A stretch of 64,000 nucleotides of DNA from positions 4,457,501 through 4,521,500 of the forward strand of contig JAVTVJ010000130.1 of the NCBI GenBank assembly GCA_034509425.1, read 5' to 3'. Of this stretch, positions 1-10,520 are shown in pieces. Made by a program: the position numbers and the translations under genes. The notes under the pieces were generated by a model. The model was given only the letters and a program-made list of their open reading frames with translations. It searched no databases and was not told where the DNA came from. The DNA comes from Eopsaltria australis (taxonomy: Eukaryota; Chordata; Aves; Passeriformes; Petroicidae). The first letter of the stretch is position 1, and each line of letters starts with the position of its first letter.

Positions 1-845
1 AGGGTGAGGGGAAACAAATGCCATAATAATATCCCTTTTCAGAAGAATATAGTTTAATTTTGTGTGTGCGTGCAGCAGCTGCCATTGGCAAGCTGTCGTC
101 TTTGTTGCCATGGGCTTTTTTTTTTGGCATGCGTGCCAGAACATGATTGGATGTTTCAGCATGTTCATGTTTTGGGGTGAGATATATCTGTAGTGAAGCA
201 CAAAATTATCATGAGGTTGGTGGGTGTCCAAAGTGGGGTTATTTGGCCAGGTGAACAGGCTGTGCTGGAGAGGGTCGTGTGAGTGCGGTGCCTGGTGGTT
301 GTTTGGTCCATGAGAGAAAACTTGGTGGTGCTCTGGATTTTTTGATGATGTAAAAAGGTGGTTTGAAAGTATCACAGCAGGGTGTATCACTGAGGTCTCC
401 TCCAGCAGGGCACCCTCAGGGTGCAGTGGGAAGCCTCTGGTGTTACCTGGGTGCACTACTCAGTGGGTTTCTCCTCCCATCTCACCCACCTGGTGCATGG
501 GGAGGTTGTGTCCATCCCAGTCTCTTGCTATGATGGTGGGGAGCTGGGTGGTGGCACAGAGAGGTGCCCACAGGGGTGGAACACACCTTCCACAGGTGTA
601 AAACCAGCATGGCATTCACCCATGAGAGCTGAGGGTGACAGCACATCCTCCAGACCTGCCACTGTGTCACTGAGCCCTGGCCACAGAGAGGTTGCCAGTG
701 TTGTTTCTGCTCCTTGGTTTAATCCATTTATCATATCCATAATATGGCCATAGCATCAGTATCTAAATAAAACCTAAACCTGTTCTGCACTATCCTCTGT
801 GCTGAACATCTCCTTATCCCAGCCACTGTCACCCTGCTTTCAGTA
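1..845. other. Unannotated intergenic sequence
   Basis: No gene, RNA or repeat family was recognised. From about 400 to 760 the base composition is G/C-richer and both strands have short open frames. These have no start context, splice signals or familiar motif, so I read them as chance. The stretch could be the diverged body of the CR1 element whose 3' end follows at 846, but I see no CR1 motif in it. Confidence 0.6.
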
Positions 846-902
846 CGGTTGGACTCTGTATTCTTAAAGATTTTTTCCAACCCAAACGATTCCATCATTC
901 TA
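846..902 (+). mobile_element. CR1 LINE, 3' end only, sense orientation
   Basis: The sequence GGTTGGACTC, then a diverged GATGATCTTTAAGG-like stretch, then TTCCAACCCAAACGATTCC and ATTCTA matches the sense-strand 3' terminus of avian CR1 non-LTR retrotransposons, including the short terminal ATTCTA-type repeat. Only about 57 bp is recognisable, which fits extreme 5' truncation or decay. It carries no coding capacity. Confidence 0.8.
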
Positions 903-1978
903 AGTAGCACATGATGGGAAAGCAGAAATGCTCTTCAGTTCAGGAAACCCACCACGCAGGATCATTGTTGGGTGCAAAATGCATTTACAAAGTCGTGAGG
1001 AATATTTCATAGGGAGTCATCTCCTTACAGCTAAACCTTGGAAAGTCCCTGGCAAAGAGAAAGTTTATGGGGCTAATCCAGGCTCTCTGCACAGCCTGCC
1101 GAATGCTTCAGGAGAAACAGGGGGTGAAGAACTAAATGCAAAGTGTTGGGGCACTCCTTCATGCTGTGTTTTCCTGCATCTACCACTTTAATCTTGTGCG
1201 TGAGGGACAGATAATGAGCTGCCTGAGCTGTGTAATACACATTGTGTCTGGTTAAATCACCGTTTTTGTGTTTAAAATACCTTGTAATGCACTGAATGAA
1301 CAGGGACACACTCCTGTAAGGGTATCAAAAGACAAGTTAGATAGTTGCTACATTTGTTGTCAAGATAAACACTCACTTTGAAGATTTTAAAGCAAAAATA
1401 CATTGTCAATCAAATTTCATCCTAAGGGTATTCACTTGAAATTTGTCTGATTTTTTTATCTAATAGGGTTTTAATTTGATATAGAAGAAAACGGCCAAAT
1501 CCCTGAGTGATGCTGGAAACGTAGGGTAAAATTTAAATTTAATTCAGGTTTGGTTGTTTTTGGTTTTTTCTTTTGAGGCCAAGTAGTTTCAAGTAAATCA
1601 GAAGAATGGATTCTTTGTATTGGGATGCTTTTCTCAAGCCTAGCTATTGTTGGGATGCTTTTAGGGAGGATAGCCACTGCAATGCTTTTATTGTGTGGTG
1701 ATGAGGACTTTTCCTGACGCCACAAGGACTTCATTAAAAATAGCCAACAAACCTATTTGCGTTCGGTTTTTGTGTCAAAAAGGGAAAAATAGTTGTTGCT
1801 TATCTAAAAAGTAAATCCTGCATAATTTTATTTAAAAGTTTCACAAGCTGTTTGCCTGGCTGGGGCAGCATCAGCTTCGGTAGCAGCTGAACTCTTGCGG
1901 GCAGAGGTTGGGTGTTTCTGGAAAAGTGGGGAAAAAAACAAGGCAGTCAGTTAAGAGTGAATTTTTGTGGTCAAGATC
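903..1978. other. Unannotated AT-rich intergenic sequence
   Basis: No gene is supported. A 13-bp direct repeat (TTGGGATGCTTTT) occurs at 1620-1632 and 1650-1662, with a weaker third GCTTTTA copy near 1683. Otherwise the stretch is ordinary AT-rich sequence. Confidence 0.55.
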
Positions 1979-1996
1979 TTTTTTTTTTTTTTTTTT
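1979..1996. repeat. Poly(T) tract
   Basis: An uninterrupted run of 18 T, followed by GCTTACAG. The combination reads like a strong 3' splice acceptor on the + strand. Downstream, 1.99-2.13 kb stays open in one frame up to an AAG|GTGTCT donor-like site near 2129. A bare poly(T) from an old retrotransposon explains it equally well, so no exon is called. Confidence 0.6.
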
Positions 1997-4900
1997 GCTT
2001 ACAGGACATCACCTTCAAGAACTCTGATTTAGGTTCTTTCCAGGCAGATGCAATTACAAACACCCAGCCACGGAGCTCAGTGCTGTTTGGGAGTGCACAC
2101 TTGTGTCTCAGAAGTGTATCTGCAAGGTGTCTGTTCTTTCTTACCTAGATATATGAGCATGATTTCTAGGCAAAAGAATGTGTTCAACTCCCACTTTAAA
2201 CGTTGTTTCTTTTTCAGTCAAAAGCTGGAGGGCAAAATCATGGTGAGAACTGAGCGGACCAGTTGTTTTCCACGTGCGTGGTCTTTAGTAATAAACTCTC
2301 CCCTAGAAGAGTGAGGTGTGTCTCACAGTGAGCAGCCCCAAGGTGTGAAGCTGTCTGTTGGGATGAGGATGGGATGAACAGGGACCCCATCCCATCCCAG
2401 AGCTGGATTACCTGCTGTGGTCCTGTACATTGCAGAGGGAGGTACTGTTTGTGTGCTCCTATCTCGCTGCAGCTCGTTGAAGGATTCTGTGGACAAGAAC
2501 AAATATAGAGAGTTTTCATTCCTGAATGTCCTGTTGGTAGGGTAGGTTTCCATGAGATGGGTCGCTAAGGAATTGTTGCTTTTCTCCCCATTCCTGGCTG
2601 GATCTCTTCCCTGTTTTGCCCTTTGCAAGCAGCTTTGTTTGCCCAGGGCTTGGGGCTGAGTTACCTTGGCTACATGGTGCCTTCATCATGAGTTTGTGTA
2701 GTTCATCCCAGTTTGGGGCTCTGGCAGTTCCAGGGGTGGCCGAAGGGTAGGCAGGAGCACCCGTGATGCAAAGTCAGGATAAAAAGGGCATTTGGAAAGA
2801 GTGAAATGAGTTGGAGTTTGAAAAGAAAACGGGATGTTTCTGTCCACACGGTTCCAAAATACAGGGAAGCAATGCCTTGGAGCTGATAAGTGGACTTTGA
2901 AAGGCACAAAAAACTTTCTCCAGTTTCAGAAGCAGTACTTAATATTAATCATATTTCCTCGTTAAAAAGGATGAAGGATTTCTCAGACAGTCTTGCTCAT
3001 GTACGTGGTTTTTTTTGAACAAGCTTCGTCTACCTTAGCAACTTCTCCAGGGAACTTTCCAGCTCCGTGCTGGGGCCGCTGGCGCGGCTCGAGGACGGGT
3101 CAGTGGCCACGGAGGCTTTTAACATTTTAATTGCCTTCCTCCACTGATTGTGACGATGACCTGTTTGTTTGGCTTATATCTCTTTTTCATATTTTTAAAA
3201 AAAAAGGGGGAAAAAAGAAAACAAAGGAAGTACAGTGCTGTGCACAGAACAGTTATTAAAAACAGTTGGGAAGCATATAAAAGGTACTGTTTGTGTGAGA
3301 AACGGGACAGCTGTGATGGTCTATTGGGAAAGTGTGTACAGATGGTGGTAGGGAGGGGAATGATGACTACATGGCTGATAAATGAAATACAAAAAGCATT
3401 AAATTGGTGATCTTTTTAAAGAGTACACTTTTGGTGAGCATTTTTGGTGCATCATTAGGGCTCTTTGTCTGCCTCTTATTTCGCCAGGAAGTGCGACTAT
3501 CGCCGCACATTTGTGCCTCTGATTTTGTTTACAAATAAGGATCTTGTTTAATAAATCACATACCATGGAATTATTAAAGAAGATAATTAAGCACACGGGT
3601 TTTTCCTACGTTGGGAATGGGCATGGGATTGTCCTAAAGACCTGACAATACCACAAATGCAGTTGGGCTCAAATTAGTTACGGTAACACGTGGGATTTCC
3701 TGGAGCCTAAACAGATTTCTTTGTTTTGCAAGAATTGGGACCGGCGGTGTGAACTGGGTTTGGGAACGGAGTTTTTGTCATTTCGAAATCATGGAAGGCA
3801 AATCACTCCGCACTTTCCCTTTATTTTCTATTATCTTACAGTCCCAAAGGTGGTGGCACCCAGTGATGGGTGCCCAGCTGTGGTATCTGGGTGTTGCTGG
3901 GGCTCCCAGGGTGTGCAGGGACTCCTCTTTTGGAGTAAAGGGAAGAGGGATAGAGGAAGAGTTGGAGATAAAATTTTTCCCTGTAGTTCATAGGAGAGGG
4001 ATCATCATCTTCCCATCCTTAGCAGAGCTTTATCCCATCCCTTACCGAACTTGTTTATTAGGGGCTGATGGACATTAAGGCAGTATCTGTGTATTTCTGC
4101 ACACTGCTGTAGAGGTGGTCACTCAAATGCTGCAAACCTCGGCATGGTGAGTTTTTAAACTAATGGGCAGAATAATCCCCCTCCTCCCAGCATTTCATCC
4201 AGTTTCCAGCTGAAATAATTCCCGGTTTCCCTTCGCCTTCCCTCTCACCCACCCGTTGCTTCGTGTTCCTGCTCATTGTTTCTGGGTGCCATCAACAGAT
4301 GAAAGCATTTTCCTTAATAATAAATAGTCTTTGGTAACGCTGCGCTTTACCATGACCCAGACGGGTGTCCGGCCGCCCCATGAGCCCCGGCCATGCCATT
4401 GTCCTTCCCTCAGGGGACACAGACCAGCGGCAACCTCAGATCCCTGTCTCGGTTGGCTTGAAGTGCCGCAAAAAGGGAGTTCACCAAACCTCCATAACCA
4501 GAACCAGCTCACAGGGAATTTTTCCAATTTTTTTCGTTGGTTGCAGGTTTATTGATGGTCTGAATTTTCTTGATTTACAAACCTTCCAAAACTTCAACAT
4601 GCCACTTTGGGGATTATTTCTTCTCCTGACACAGTATCACAAACTCCTCTTGTTACCAGATTTGATGAACGACATGTTTCACTGTGCCACCTTTTGGGCC
4701 CAGCCAATATTCTTCTGCATTTTCTTGAAACATAGAAAAAAGGAAAGATTTTTAAAAGGTTTAATGTGAAGAAAATGTATGACAACTTGATAGATTGCTT
4801 GGGACTTCAGTGTAGTAATTGTATAAAGTAGGTTGCAATTTTTTTTTTACAGATGCAATATATTAAAAAGAACAATAGACAAAGAGACGTAAAGCACGAG

Positions 4901-5123
4901 GATGGAGAGACCATCTTGGCCAACCTCTGCAAATTTGTTCCAAATTTCAGTTATTAAATATCACAAAAACATGTTCATTGCAGGAACACTGTACGTTTTC
5001 TTGGCTACTCGGATCTTGAGTCATTTAACGTTTTTTTTGTACACCTTAACGTAAATACACTTCATCTCTTACCAAGAACACACTCTGCTACATTTGGACA
5101 CAGTGGAGGCATGATTTAGAAAT
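1997..5123. other. Unannotated intergenic sequence
   Basis: No gene or familiar repeat family is visible. A small CpG-richer patch sits at about 3060-3110. Poly(A)/(T) microtracts occur near 3200 and 4839. The short open frames have neither splice signals nor recognisable protein motifs. Confidence 0.55.
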
Positions 5124-5150
5124 ATCCAGGCATGTATGAAATGCCTGGAT
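5124..5150. repeat. Perfect 10-bp inverted repeat (hairpin)
   Basis: Arms ATCCAGGCAT (5124-5133) and ATGCCTGGAT (5141-5150) are exact reverse complements around a 7-nt loop. It lies directly beyond the end of the minus-strand open frame at 5151. No U-tract or known RNA family signature accompanies it. Confidence 0.7.
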
Positions 5151-5720
5151 TTAGAGATTATTCCTTCCAATAAATGTGTTATTTTTTGTCCGTGTGAACG
5201 CCTGCTCTCCTAGAGCTTCAGTAAGTACACGATCCAAGAGGTCTCCTAAGAGCTGCACTGGTGGGTACCCAGAGGCAACAGAAACAAGCAGCTGTTCAAG
5301 ATGCTGCTGTGGTGCCTCTTGGTGATACTGGTCCAAGTTTATTAGTCTTGGCCTTGCAACCTCATCAGCTGCAGACACAAACAAGGAATGTGGAGGTCTC
5401 CCTCCTTTTCTGCACTGCAGAATGTGTATTGCACAAGGGGTCTGCTTGACCCACCGATAGAAAGCCAGATTTCTCTGCGATCTTGCACAAGAGTGGTTTA
5501 ACCCACCATCCCTGAGCGTAGAATTAGGCTCTGGGCTGTTGGGACTGGTTTCTGGATCTTCTTCCTCCAGAAGCTCATCGGAGCAGCCGAGTGCAGAGTC
5601 CACCCCCTGTTATTCAGCTGCTATTTCAGTCTCTCCTTCGGGATGTGCTGCCAACGAGGGGAGTGCAGTGACAAAATATCTGGGGTCCCTGGATACTGCC
5701 CCAAGCTTTGCAAGAAAAGG
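5151..5720 (-). pseudogene. Unrecognised open frame with one internal stop; possible decayed exon or retrocopy
   Basis: On the minus strand, frame-consistent sequence runs for 190 codons from just inside an in-frame TAA (5721-5723) to a TAA at the 5151 end. A single TAA at 5610-5612 interrupts it, splitting 36 codons from 150. The 150-residue part starts acidic and proline/serine-rich (ELLEEEDPETSPNSPEPN). It then reads like a folded domain: FYRWVKQTPCAIHILQCRKG and, near the C-terminus, QLLGDLLDRVLTEALGEQAF. Immediately upstream, CCTTTTCTTGCAAAG resembles a 3' splice acceptor, with AACTAAT branch-like sequence about 45 nt before it. I do not recognise the family. An open frame of this length is not statistically rare in 64 kb, so it may be chance. 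A decayed terminal exon or a processed copy is the alternative. Confidence 0.3.
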
Positions 5721-5799
5721 TTAATTCTTCCTGAAGCAGTGATTTGTGTCTTTGATTAGTTACTAATTTTGCACTCACTAAAATAATTCTCTAATAGTC

Positions 5800-6060
5800 A
5801 CAGTTGATGTGAGAGCCCGGCTACATTGTGTGGCTGTGATTTACAACTTGTGTTTCCAAACTTTTCTATTTTTTATTTTTCTTTTGCTGTAGGGGTCTTG
5901 GTCTTGCCCAGCACAGAGGACCCTCAGCTCCATTTGAGATCAGGCAGTGCCCAGCCCCAGAGCCAGAACCCTGTCCCCAACGGGGTCCAGGAAGAGTGTT
6001 GCTACTCGCATCAGCAGACTACAGGAAGGCAACTATTAAGAGTAGAAAGCTATTAAGCAG
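5800..6060 (+). other. Acceptor-like pyrimidine tract with short open frame
   Basis: TTATTTTTCTTTTGCTGTAG ending near 5892 is a textbook-looking 3' splice acceptor on the + strand. The following ~160 nt is GC-richer and open in one frame, ending with TAA near 6056. It encodes a low-complexity, glutamine- and serine-rich stretch with no recognised domain. No donor partner or upstream exon could be identified. A terminal exon of an unknown transcript is possible; chance is as likely. Confidence 0.2.
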
Positions 6061-8060
6061 TCAGGTTTTTATTATGCTTTAGTGTTTTGTTTAAGTCTGT
6101 TCTTAATTGGTTGATTAATGTAAGCAAAGTCCTTTTCTCCCCCACCATCTCTACAGATGGCAAATGGTAGGTCCCAACTGTCATTGTGTGCAAAAAAGGT
6201 TATGGTTCAAAGTCAGAGATCCAGAGATACCACGATAATCAATCATAGGAACTTGTCTCACTGTGCCCAGCCAGGCAAAAGTTAGGCTTGGTAGGAACAT
6301 TCCCTCCAAACTCATCCGGAGGAATTGCTTTATACTTTATTTCGGGGGGGGACAAGTTGCTGCAAAGTTCTTGTGGCTGGATCCGGGGCATTTCAATAAA
6401 ACCCGTCAGAGCCGCGGCGCTGGTGCGCGTGGCTGGGGCTTTTCTTCTCCTCGGCATCCTTCTCCTTGGCAGGGGCTGTATGGAAGCAGGAGGTGCAGCC
6501 CGTGAACCTCACTGCTAAAAAATGAGTCCAGCAGAAATAAGACCAGGATGTCTGCTTTAGAGAATTGCCTTCAAATACATACCTTTTTTTTAATCTAAGA
6601 GGATGATTTATTAAGGCTAACTTCCTTCTCAGGATGAAGCATAGAATTATGTTTCTGGTATCGATCTCTAAAGAGGATTTGCATTTTATTCATACTATAA
6701 AAGTGCTTTTAATGGAGACATCGCGGTAATTGAATTTATACTGTGTGTAACTATCGAAGTATCTTTTTAATTATTTTATGTTATGTAATACAATAACTAA
6801 ATCTAAAGCCTGTGAAAGGGGATGGCAGTACTCTGTCCTTAGGAGTAACATATATAGCTTTTAATATTCTAACAGTGGAATGCAGTTAAGGACATTCTTT
6901 ATTTGAGGGGGAAAAAAAGAGGGGGGAGAGAGAGAAAGGAGAAAGATTTCATTACATTCAGCACAGTATGAGACTAAGTCAAAGTAGTTTTGCTAATTAA
7001 ATTCAATTGCTATCCATTAGACCAATGGAATGAGATGAATCTACCATATAGCTGACACAGCACAGGTATGCAATTTGGCTAAATGGCCATTCCGGAGCTG
7101 CAGCACGCCTTCCTCCGCTTGCTTGCATTTCCAGGCTCGCCATTTCTGCGCGGAGCGGAGCTGAGCAGCCCCGACGCCTCTCGGGGAGCATGGCCACGTG
7201 TTGGGATACGCAGGCTCAGGGCCCGGGCACTCGCTGCTGAGCACTTCAGCATGTGCTGAAGTGAGCTCATAAAGCCCGAAGGCGATGGGGACATGGGTGG
7301 AGTGTTTTTTTCTGGGTTCATTCGTGGATATTTTCCTTTTCTCTCCCTCCTTGTGTTGCATGGAGCCCTCCAGCAGCTGCTGAGAGAGCAAGTCTGAGTT
7401 ACCAAAATGAAAGGCAGTGAGCAGGGTATGTGTGCCGGCGTTTTGGCAAGTTGTACTACTTGGGGAGATCTTGTATGTCAGACAGAGAAGTCTCCTACCC
7501 CAGTGAAATGACAAGAATACCTCTCAAGCATTGGCGGAGGCAAAATTTTGACAGCCAGCAAGGCTGCGATGCTGCTGAGCGCACAGATTTACACTTCCTG
7601 CCAAGATTAAAACGGGCTAAACCCAAAAAGGGTATTAAGGATTGTCACTTTAGCAAGAAATAACGCCTTAATGTAATGTGTGGAGGCAATCAGCCTTCCA
7701 ATAGTTTTATTTCCTGAGATCTCACAAACTCATGTGTAATGGTTGGTGTCATTGGGTCGGGACTGGCAGGATGGAAAAATAAAAAATAAACTCATGAGAC
7801 AACTGGGATGAAAAAATTTTCCACCTCCCCTGCTTGGATGCTGGCGCTCAAGTTCCAGCTTTGCCTCTCGCTGGAGCAAATCTCGGCAAAGTCTGGGGAC
7901 TTCGGTGTGAACGAAGCCTCTGAACTTTGCTTTCTGCTTCTGATTAACTGCTGTAGCGTATTTTCCTTCGAGCTATATTTACTGAAAGGAAAAAAACTGC
8001 CAAGTTGGGCTGAAAAAAGGCCCGGCAGAAAGCTGGTCATTTAAGCCTCTCTTTGCTGTA
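6061..8060. other. Unannotated intergenic sequence with AT-rich blocks
   Basis: No gene was recognised. 6.55-6.97 kb is AT-rich and repeat-free and may hold conserved non-coding sequence. A GA-rich microtract lies at about 6907-6945. A GC-richer patch spans 7.08-7.30 kb. A minus-strand open frame around 6240-6450 has a plausible amino-acid mix, but I recognise no family and see no splice signals. Confidence 0.5.
7242..7263. repeat. Perfect 10-bp palindromic arms with 2-nt centre
   Basis: CACTTCAGCA (7242-7251) and TGCTGAAGTG (7254-7263) are exact reverse complements separated by TG. Such a compact dyad could be a dimeric protein-binding site or a cruciform-prone sequence. No transposon terminal-repeat context is visible around it. 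Confidence 0.75.
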
Positions 8061-8108
8061 CGGTATCCTTAAACTTCCTTCCGACGGTATCCTTAAACTT
8101 CCTTCCGA
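8061..8108. repeat. Perfect 24-bp tandem duplication
   Basis: The unit beginning CGGTATCC and ending CTTCCGA occupies 8061-8084 and is repeated without a mismatch at 8085-8108. The identity of the two copies implies a recent duplication, since the flanks show no other repetition. Confidence 0.95.
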
Positions 8109-9060
8109 GCACAACCGGTGATGCTTTTTTTGATCAATCTTTTGGGTTGGGGTATTTGCTCAATAGAATCCAGACAAATAAATGTGAAGAAAAGCATCCT
8201 GCTTTAAAAGAAGGAAACAATTAAACCTCCTACTTTGTTATTTACAGTAACTACCTTTTTTTACCAATTGTCGGAGTTCGAATGGAAGTAGCAGTGTGAA
8301 GAGGGAAATGTGGGAACTTTCATTTGTCGAGACTTTGCATTTCTTCTGCTTTATAGCCATCAGAAAAGAGATTGTTGTGCATTCTATTAAATACTGCCAG
8401 TATGATTAATTTAAAGGGTTACATTTTATTGAACCCTGGTGTAGATGTTCTTTGTCAACTCACATTCACTGCTAGTTAGAGTGTGTGTCGCATTTATCAA
8501 AACTTTCTGGAGCCCCTCTCACCTCATTAGCATGTGAATCTCTATTGAGCAGTTAATGTCCGTTACAGCGAGAGTGCTCAATTCTTGTTTTCAATAAGCC
8601 AGTTGTAAAATGTCAGACTGTCACTTACAATATAAAAAAGCAAAAATGATGGTATTTGTAAAAATGTTATCACCTCATAAAAACAAATTGTAAAGACATG
8701 AAAGTGATCTTGGTATGCTTTGCTTTCAGAAGTGAGTTAGTACAGCTGCTTTAAATACCAGTTGTCTGGATTCCCACACTTTCCTACCAATGGAGAGGTT
8801 TACACAAGCATAATTTAAGTTACAATTACCCTAATTAACATCTCATTTGCATAAATTGTTGAAGTCAAAACAACAAAGAATTGCTTAAGAAGCTTAACCC
8901 TATTTGTCCAAAATAAAGAGATGAGTTTTCACTTTGCAATCAAAATTGGCAGGTTCATTATGTCGGAGCTGGAATACAATCTGAAGTTATACTATTAATT
9001 AATACTTTACATTTTTATGATTGGGCTGTACTTCTACTATTTACAAGGTGTGAGATTTCA
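8109..9060. promoter_or_regulatory. Candidate conserved non-coding block with octamer and SOX-like sites
   Basis: This is nearly 1 kb of AT-rich, repeat-free sequence on which neither strand holds an open frame of note. It contains several TAAT/ATTA cores, an exact octamer ATTTGCAT at 8845-8852, and AACAAAG (SOX/TCF-like) at 8872-8878, 19 bp downstream. Such composition is typical of developmental enhancers in gene deserts. Conservation was not tested, so the regulatory call is inference. Confidence 0.35.
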
Positions 9061-10265
9061 AAACATCATACTGTTGCTGTCAGAGGTGCAGAGCTCTCAG
9101 GTGGGGAGTTCCTGAAGTATTTCTGGAGTCAGTAAACCCCGGCTCTGTCCCACTTATCCCTCTCCTTTGCACATGCGAGCAAACCTTGGCTTAGTCTGCT
9201 CTGGCTGGGATGGGGACTGGGGAGAAGAACACATCCAGTACGGGCTGAAAATTCTCATCCTGAGTTGTGGAATGGTGTGAAGAGGCCAAACGACATCAGT
9301 GACAATAGCAATGATGAGCGGAGACCCTCTGTCCCCACTGTGGCAGAGCTGGCCAGTCCACCTTCATCCTCCCAAGTGTTTCCAAACTTTCTGAGGCTAA
9401 TGCAGATTTTGGCCCTTAGCTTGGAATACAGAAATGCAGAGAGAGAACTGAAAAATAAGCTTTAGATACTGTTTATTTAGTAAAAACACAACTAGCCTTC
9501 CAGTTTACAGTTTCGGGGTGTTGATTTAGGGAGGTTTCTGCTGCTTGTAGGTGAGTCCTGGTCCTTCCCCCTGATCCATGTCCTTTGAACATCCAACTCC
9601 TGGTCAGTGCCTGCAGCAGGCAGAGAGCATGGATGAGGCTTGGCCAAAGCTGATGAAGGCAGGGGGAGTTTTCCCCTTGCATGGTTGCTACCCTGTGTAG
9701 GTTAAAACTGTTCCACTGACTTTTTCTATACCTATTCACTGTCTACTACAAAAAATTACATTTTCCGTGCCTCTGCCATTGATAGGCAGAGGTGCTGTGA
9801 TGCTGAGGGGTTTGAGCAGGGTGGGATGTGAGGAAGCTCGTTAGCCTGTGGGGATGGAGGGTGGCATGGGGTTTTGATGGGCTGTCAGGTGCCCGTGTGC
9901 CGGTGCTAATGAAAGCGTTCCCAGTCACCGGGGCCATATTTTTCTTTCCTGTATTATCTTGTTGCAGCTTCATTAGCTAAGTCAGAGTGAATGTGCATTA
10001 GCCCAATAAAACCCTTCCTGCAGGCCTGTGATTTAGCATCCCCTCCCAGCAATGCCCTCTGGATGGAGATTATCCGCCGGCGTCTGCAAGTAGGTGCCGA
10101 TCGATCGAGCTGCGCCGGAGCCCTGCGTGGAGCTCAGGTTTAACTTGAGGCTGAACCTGTGCTGGAAAGCTTTGCAAAGCAAAGACCCCAGTGAACTTGT
10201 AATTGTAAACCAGCTGAACCAAAGAGGAATCTCGCCTCGTGGTTTTGCATATTCCTTTTTAAAGA
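9061..10265. other. Unannotated intergenic sequence
   Basis: No gene, RNA or repeat was recognised. Open frames on the minus strand at about 9470-9970 lack any protein motif. A small CpG-containing patch lies at 10070-10130. Confidence 0.55.
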
Positions 10266-10520
10266 TTGCGTTATAATTGAGCGGTTGACTTTCGTGTGGC
10301 GCTCTCCTTTATGAGCCAGTGATTACACAGTGTAGGGCGCTTACGCTCTGAACATGAATGAATCTGCCAGTTCTACTACAGTACTCTTTATAAAATAACA
10401 AGGCTTACCAGGTGGCAAGAATTGCATAATTGAATTGGACTGAATCCTGGTTTTCCCAACCCAGAGCGGTTACACTTAGACGTAAATTACAATTAAAAGA
10501 GACAGAATGTTTCCATTGTA
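10266..10520. promoter_or_regulatory. Candidate conserved non-coding block
   Basis: AT-rich and repeat-free, with homeodomain-like TAATTG/CAATTA cores and an E-box CAGGTG near 10413. No open frame covers it. It resembles the other candidate enhancer blocks in composition only. Confidence 0.25.

Noticed and set aside
1997..2130. Possible exon after T18-GCTTACAG with an AAG|GTGTCT donor
   Set aside because: The pyrimidine tract is a pure T run that can be simple sequence; the donor is weak and the reading shows no motif.
6239..6457. 72-codon minus-strand frame with a plausible reading (IPPDEFGGNVPTKPNF)
   Set aside because: Too short, no acceptor/donor pair found, and no family recognised.
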